From: Calcarisporiella thermophila CBS 279.70 | Lineage: Eukaryota > Calcarisporiellomycota | Assembly (NCBI RefSeq): GCF_041956535.1 | Contig: NW_027192203.1 | Location: 772,446 to 795,304, forward strand | Length of the DNA: 22,859 nucleotides | Direction of reading: 5' to 3' | Shown: one piece after another, positions 18,022-22,859 of the stretch | How the letters are laid out: every line of letters starts with the position of its first letter | How positions within the stretch are numbered: the stretch's first letter is position 1 | Made by a program: the position numbers and the translations under genes | Notes under the pieces: generated by a model | The model's input: only the letters and a program-made list of their open reading frames with translations | Told to the model about the DNA's origin: nothing | The model's database searches: none

Positions 18022-19822
18022 ATGCTAGGGTTGAAAGGGACAACACTATTGTACACTGTTTCGCTGTTCGCATCTCTCGGACAATGGCTTTTTGGCTGTA
18101 GGTATCTTACCTTTCCCCGGCAATTATTGTTCACGATGCCTTCCACGGTGCTCATATCTTGCATGCCATTTTAAATGTAGACGACCAGGGTGTCATGGCC
18201 GGTATTTTGGTCAATGAAGATTTCCTAGTGAAATTTGACTACCCTTCCGAAACAATTCAAGGATTGATAGTAGGGGTGTTTGAGCTGGGGTGCCTCGTAA
18301 CCTCGCTCCTTGCTAGCTGGACTATGGATAAATATGGCCGCCGCCCCACCATTTTATTGGGAAGTATGGTGTTCATTGTGGGGGGAGCGATTCAGACTGG
18401 CTCCGAAAACGTGGCTACTATAATTGCGGGACGAATTGTTGCTGGACTTGGCGTTGGATTCCTTAGTAGCTGTACTACTTTATACACTGCAGAACTGAGT
18501 CGCGCACATAATGTATTTCCTGTTTTTTGAACCTCAATTTAATATATACCAAAGTATGTTCTTACGTCTCGCCATTTTGTTAGAGAGGTCGAGTCACCGT
18601 ATTAGGCATGAGCATCAACATGTTCGGCTACACTTGCAGTAACTTCATTGATTATGGGTTTTCCTATGTTACCAACTCTTGGTCTTGGCGCGGTCCCCTC
18701 TTTTTCCAGTGTGTGTTTGGTCTCATTCTCGCCTTAGGCTCGTTGGTATTGCCAGAGTCGCCCCGCCATCTTGTTGCTAAGGGTAAGACTGAGGTAGCAT
18801 GTAAAGTTCTCGCCGATTTGTACGGTTGTCAGGACGTCAAGGATGCACGAGTTCAGACCGAATATGCCGAAATTCAAGAGGCAGTCGACTATGAGAAAAC
18901 TCTGGGCGAGCCGTCGTGGAAAGAGATGTTTACGGGATATGGTAAACGATCGCTTATTGGAATCGCCATCATGGGGCTCAACCAACTGTCGGGCATTAAT
19001 ATTGTCACGGTAAGTGAATGAATTAACACCCTGCTTCCATATGGGTGCTTCCGCTACTGTATCTAATGCGGAGCACCTTGATCCATTTCAGTACTATGCC
19101 CCGAAAATGTACGTAAGAGTCGGCTGGATTGGCCGACAAAGTATTTTGTTTGCTGGTTTCACTGCGCTTGTCTACTTTTTTGGTGGTCTCTTTGCAACGC
19201 TGATTGTGGATCGGGCTGGGCGCCGTCCTCTCTTTATGATCGGAACGCTGCTCATGGCTGCCTGGCTTGTTCTCATGGGGGTCTTCAACAAGGAACTGAA
19301 TACGATTGAGCCTGCACCAATCCTCATGATAGTATTCACCATGATTTACGTCTTTACATCTTCGGCTTCGCTTGCCTGTATTGCTTGGGTATGTACCCTT
19401 GAGTATCATCCTATTTGGACACGTCAGCTGTCCCGATATGAATGGCCATGCTAATATTTTCACGATTGCAGTTATATTGTCCTGAAATCTTTCCGCTGCG
19501 CGTACGTGCAAAAGGCATGTCTCTCGCAGTGGCCTCCAACTGGATCTTCAATTTTGCTGTAGCCCAATTCACGCCTCCTATGCTGGTGGCCATTGGTTGG
19601 GGTACCTATATCTTCTATGCAGTATGGAACATCATCGCATTTATTTCGAGTACGTGCTTGGTTTCACTCGCTATTACCATGGACTCTATTCTAACCGATC
19701 TATTTTTAGTATACTTGCTATTTCCCGAAACTAAGGGCCGCACTCTCGAAGAGATGGATGAGATATTCGGCACATCCAATAAATCAACCAAGGATATAAA
19801 CAGTGATAAACAAGTCGTGTAA
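18022..19822 (+). CDS. MFS sugar transporter (12-TM hexose/polyol family)
   Basis: Six exons: 18022-18097, 18181-18512, 18584-19009, 19092-19388, 19472-19649 and 19710-19822. They join in frame to 473 aa, with GT-AG introns of 83, 71, 82, 83 and 60 bp. The family signatures are present in order: GYDQGVMAGIL in TM1 (across intron 1), DKYGRRP after TM2 (residues 75-81), AGLGVGF, PESPRHL before the central loop, DRAGRRP after TM8, and PETKGRTLEEMDEIF at the C-terminus. It is a plasma-membrane transporter, probably proton-coupled, for a hexose or sugar alcohol. ATG 18022 is the only in-frame start, because an in-frame TGA lies eight codons upstream. The last intron is exactly 60 nt with no stop codon, so retaining it would add 20 residues near the last membrane segment. 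Confidence 0.9.
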
Positions 19823-21089
19823 TTTACTGTTATCATTTAAAATATCTCTGTTTTCCTTTATCATATAGTCCTCTTTCAGATTTTGATAAATATCCCATTC
19901 TGGCTTCTATACAATACTATTATGAAAAGTTTTAATCCTGCAAATGCTACCAACTCGAGTGAATATTATATCGTTAAATTATATTTATTGTATATTCTAG
20001 GTTGTTTTATTTCTAGGTTTTCACTGAGATTTTGTCCATTGAGATTTAATCACTAAAGAAGGCGAAATGACCAGAGATTTGATCTTCTCTAAGGAAAAAA
20101 CTTTGCAGCTAGCACGTAAGTGAGCAAGCAATAGGGTGTACTAAATAAACATAATACACCGATAAGTAGATTCATATATTTCATTCCTCTAAGTTTTTAC
20201 CAATAAACGTTGAAATTTGAACTATACAAAATTCTAATCAACTAGCGATATGGAATTCGTCATCTATAACTAGGGTAACATTTCACTTTCGTTTAATCCT
20301 ATACATGCTTCACCTCCTTGAATTAATATAAGGAGTATTGTGAAAAGCAACTCTTGATAATAAGTCACATTTACCCGATGCTCTTTTGAGAATCAAAAAT
20401 GGTTACAATTGTGCCGGTATAACGCCTGGATTCTCAGCGGGTATATGCATTGTTGTATGTATATCGATATTTAAGATTACGAAGTTAATTATCTCCTACA
20501 CATCTAAACAGTTGTCTTCTTTTTTTTTGAATTTTTTCTTGTATATTAACTGGGATTTTGTTCGAAATATCCTTGCAATTATTTTTTTTCCGATAAAGTT
20601 ACATACAATTTCATACAAGGGAAGCTTATTATCGTGGCAAGAGTTTAACTCTTGAAACTTTAAATTCAGTATTGGATTTTGTTGTGGCTTTTAATCGAGG
20701 CGAAAAATGATAGTATCGAAGAAATACAGGGGTAATATGTTATGGATGAAATTATATACCCTTGAATTAAAGCAATGCATATGCCGGTGTCAAAAATTTT
20801 TTCCAAAAATCATATCTACATTCCCACGGAAATTCTCCGAAGTTGTTCATATTCCACGAATCATTTTTTATTATGTTTCCTAGGGCCGGTTTTCTACCAT
20901 GAATTTTCCGAATTGAAATTACAATTCCACCAAGATTATTCCCATGCATGGGTTTAAGGATTCTTTCTTCAAACAAGAAAATACCCTTTGTTCTTTGCGA
21001 CGAGGGCGCATTAAACAGAAAAGTGCCGTAGAGGCGTGAGAATGTGAATGCAAATGAGAATATATGGGTGCGGATCATTATTCAAAATC
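19823..21089. other. Gene-free spacer downstream of the sugar transporter
   Basis: AT-rich. It holds the transporter 3' UTR and, near 21000-21090, the upstream region of the small gene at 21185. ORFs at 20386-20655 (plus) and 20767-21078 (minus) have no recognisable domain and are not called. Confidence 0.45.
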
Positions 21090-21097
21090 TATAAATA
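21090..21097 (+). promoter_or_regulatory. TATA box of the small Tudor-like gene
   Basis: TATAAATA, 88 bases upstream of the ATG at 21185. This predicts a leader of about 60 nt. Confidence 0.6.
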
Positions 21098-21184
21098 TGG
21101 CGCCATTTCTGTGCCTCTGTCGTGCTCTTCACTACTTTATCGATTTTACTCAAAAGTAATCAACCAAACAAAAACTTACCTATC

Positions 21185-21367
21185 ATGGAATCTCAGTACC
21201 GCCAGGGTGATCGCGTTGAATACCGCAACGACAACAACCAAAAATGCGTAGGCAAGATCCAGAATGTCCAAGGCTCTGGTCAAAACTGCCGCTACACTAT
21301 CCAAAATGAGCAGAACCAACAGCAAGAGCAATGCCCTCACAACAGGGTTGAACGCAAGCTTCAGTAA
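21185..21367 (+). CDS. 60-aa Q/N-rich protein, possibly Tudor/SH3-like (HVA-type)
   Basis: A single exon, ATG at 21185, stop TAA at 21365-21367. The layout GDRVEYRN, then VGKI(x)NV, then CRYTIQNE, then NRVERKL resembles a single small beta-barrel of the HVA-type Tudor domain (short fungal and bacterial proteins starting with GDxVxW/Y and ending in an exposed strand). Gln and Asn make up about a third of the protein. There is no signal peptide, so it is probably cytosolic or nuclear. Three Cys are present. The TATA box upstream and the structured 3' UTR with a poly(A) signal support expression. The domain assignment is by pattern only; the ligand is unknown. Confidence 0.65.
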   Translation: MESQYRQGDRVEYRNDNNQKCVGKIQNVQGSGQNCRYTIQNEQNQQQEQCPHNRVERKLQ

Positions 21368-21387
21368 AGCGGCGTAGGGCTCAGACC

Positions 21388-21459
21388 TAGGTCATTTTTT
21401 GTCCAAAAGTTTTTTTTAAAAAAAAAACGACTGTGTTGTAATTTAAATAAAATGACCTA
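21388..21459 (+). other. Long hairpin with poly(A) signal in the 3' UTR of the Tudor-like gene
   Basis: TAGGTCATTTT (21388-21398) is a perfect 11-base inverted repeat of 21449-21459. Inside it, a run of eight T next to ten A (about 21410-21428) can form a second stem. AATAAA (21446-21451) sits at the 3' arm, 79 bases after the stop codon. It may shape 3' processing or stability. Confidence 0.6.
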
Positions 21460-22043
21460 ATCCACTCTCGAGAATTATGGTCCAAATATTTCGAGAACAT
21501 TTTAATCTCTCATCCAACCTCTATATTTGTTAGGGGTAACCTGACTTTTGAAATAAAAAAAAGTATCTGTATTATACAGTACTATAATACTATATGTCCC
21601 AGAAAATATGAATACAGATAAGAATATTCTTTTTATACTATTTAATACTGTATATTTGTGAAGAAGATTTGTAAAATTTGAGAGATAGACCCCAGATATT
21701 GCGTGAAATATACAGCTTACCTACCAAACCTGGATATGCTACGTATTCGAAATAGATTTATACGAGGCTGGACCTTGGAATCAAGTAAATAATACAAACG
21801 CAATTGTTGAGTTACAATTGACAACAAAAGTCAAATAGCACGTAGAAACGAAACGTGTAATAATTACTGAATCCGCTTATTGTCATACTCTATGAGATAC
21901 TATGGAAATTATATATGCCTATTATCAGAATGGTCATTTGATAAAAATAGTAATGGTGAAAGATACAGTATTATTATTTGAATAGACAAAGGACAAATCA
22001 AAAAGCGGTTATATAGCTGTTATCAGGTAAATCTATAAAACTA
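21460..22043. other. Gene-free AT-rich spacer
   Basis: No gene is seen. It contains an 8-bp perfect AT-rich inverted repeat, GTATTATA (21569-21576) with TATAATAC (21583-21590), of no clear function, and the 3' UTR of the minus-strand gene at 22044. Confidence 0.45.
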
Positions 22044-22397
22044 TTATTTATATTTGCAATTGGCATTACTACATTTGAATTGATCTGCCTGTTCGCAACG
22101 GGCACTATAGTACCAGAAATTTCCAAGTCCGGCTCTCTCCGTATCAGCCCAGCCTTGGTCGTCTACACAAACTTCACATGTACCAGCCTTGCACCCATAA
22201 GTAGTGAATAAGAAGCACACTGTTCCCGGATCTGATTTTATCGATTTTCCTATCCAGCTCGTCTCATAATCTTGACAATGGTTTCCTTCTTTTCTCCATG
22301 GCTCACCACGGAAGTTAGTATCTTGATAAGATGTATAACCAGCGTTCACAACAAATATTAGGGTCGAAAGCACTGATGAAAACGTAAAATGCTTCAT
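22044..22397 (-). CDS. Secreted 8-cysteine protein, beta/gamma-crystallin-like
   Basis: A single-exon gene of 117 aa. The N-terminal signal peptide (about residues 1-19, MKHFTFSSVLSTLIFVVNA) is followed by a mature chain with eight Cys. The opening YTSYQDTNFRGEPW, then a Cys, GKSIKSD, Cys-x-LF and YGC follow the layout of a beta/gamma-crystallin Greek-key motif (aromatic-x5-Gly and a surface Ser strand). Such folds occur in extracellular proteins of fungi and bacteria and often bind calcium. The match is by eye, and the canonical calcium-binding D/N-x-x-S signature is not clear. The C-terminus (KCSNANCKYK) is a short Cys-rich tail. It is probably secreted to the wall or medium; function is unknown. 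Confidence 0.75.
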   Translation of the reverse strand: MKHFTFSSVLSTLIFVVNAGYTSYQDTNFRGEPWRKEGNHCQDYETSWIGKSIKSDPGTVCFLFTTYGCKAGTCEVCVDDQGWADTERAGLGNFWYYSARCEQADQFKCSNANCKYK

Positions 22398-22440
22398 ATT
22401 GAGTTTGGATGCTGTAAATATTGCCAGGTGAATCGCCTAC

Positions 22441-22448
22441 TTTATATA
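22441..22448 (-). promoter_or_regulatory. TATA box of the crystallin-like gene
   Basis: TATATAAA on the minus strand, 44-51 bases upstream of the ATG. Confidence 0.55.
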
Positions 22449-22859
22449 TTTCAAAAGCATATGGCAGCTGCAAGTGACTCATTCGACTTGATAAATCAGA
22501 AGATTAATTTCGTTGAAAAAATTCTTACCTAAGGGTTTCATTTGCAACATTGAATCAAATGCGAGGCAAAATTAATGCTTCCATTTTAAGTGCTATAGGT
22601 TGAAAATAGTTTTTAGATCTAGAGCAATTTTCTCAGTCAAATTTGAAATCGGAAAATATATTGAAGTACAAAATCAGCCGATCATCTTGCGCATTTTTAC
22701 CATTCAATTCATTTAATATAAGAGTAAGAGGATACCGGTAATAGACTGCGGACTTTGTCAGCAGTCCACGCTTCAGGATGATGAGGCCGATTTATTGGAT
22801 AAAATGAGCTGGTACAAAGAATAAAGAAAACGTAAACAAAAAAAAAAATCGTACGATCA
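22449..22859. other. Terminal spacer ending in a poly(A) tract
   Basis: No ORF is seen. AATAAA (22820-22825) lies 12 bases before eleven A (22838-22848), then TCGTACGATCA to the window end. This could be the 3' end of another retroposed copy, but no matching upstream duplication of TCGTACGATCA is visible in the window, and no strong hairpin precedes the tail. GACTGC/GCAGTC (about 22744-22766) can pair. Confidence 0.4.

Noticed and set aside
20767-21078. 103-codon minus-strand ORF upstream of the Tudor-like gene
   Set aside because: No domain is recognised, and it overlaps the region just upstream of the TATA box of the opposite-strand gene, so it is likely chance.
21569-21590. AT-rich 8-bp perfect inverted repeat
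   Set aside because: In AT-rich spacer DNA such palindromes are expected by chance, and nothing nearby gives it a role.

Overview
The window looks like nuclear DNA of a filamentous fungus, probably an early-diverging (zygomycete-type) lineage. The evidence is: genes with short GT-AG introns (60 to 153 bp, some with CTAAC-like branch sites), eukaryotic TATA boxes, a fungal-type SWI1/ARID subunit, a FAT1-type acyl-CoA synthetase, a fungal sugar transporter, and AT-rich spacers. The exact organism cannot be named from sequence alone. No bacterial or organellar gene is present. All exon joins below were checked by hand for splice signals and reading frame; there is no transcript evidence.

Bases 1-1297 are a nest of reverse-transcribed insertions. 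One is a tRNA-headed SINE with poly(A) and a 15/16 bp target duplication. It sits inside an older tRNA-headed element that has lost its 5' half. Further poly(A)-tailed insertions lie upstream, and three copies of one target sequence (GCGCAATTGACAGA) separate them. A 15-bp antisense micro-insertion is also present. All four poly(A) ends carry a hairpin just before the tail, with the AATAAA-type signal in the loop or 3' arm. The stem sequences differ but still pair. This is the most unusual signal in the window.

Bases 2128-11230 are the conserved core. They hold an intronless PPR protein, a five-exon SWI1/ARID subunit of SWI/SNF remodelling complexes (1341 aa, Q/N-rich N-terminus), and, converging on it, a seven-exon FAT1/FATP very-long-chain acyl-CoA synthetase (626 aa).

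Bases 11231-16302 are gene-poor. They hold a secreted 8-cysteine mini-protein and a secreted nucleoside/nucleobase deaminase-like protein. Bases 16303-19822 hold a divergent pair: a zinc-dependent polyol dehydrogenase (two exons) and an MFS sugar transporter (six exons). They share a 622-bp intergenic region and look like a small sugar/polyol uptake and oxidation module.

Bases 19823-22859 are again gene-poor. They hold a 60-aa Q/N-rich Tudor-like protein whose 3' UTR forms a long hairpin around its poly(A) signal, a secreted 8-cysteine protein with beta/gamma-crystallin-like features, and a final poly(A) tract that may mark another insertion.
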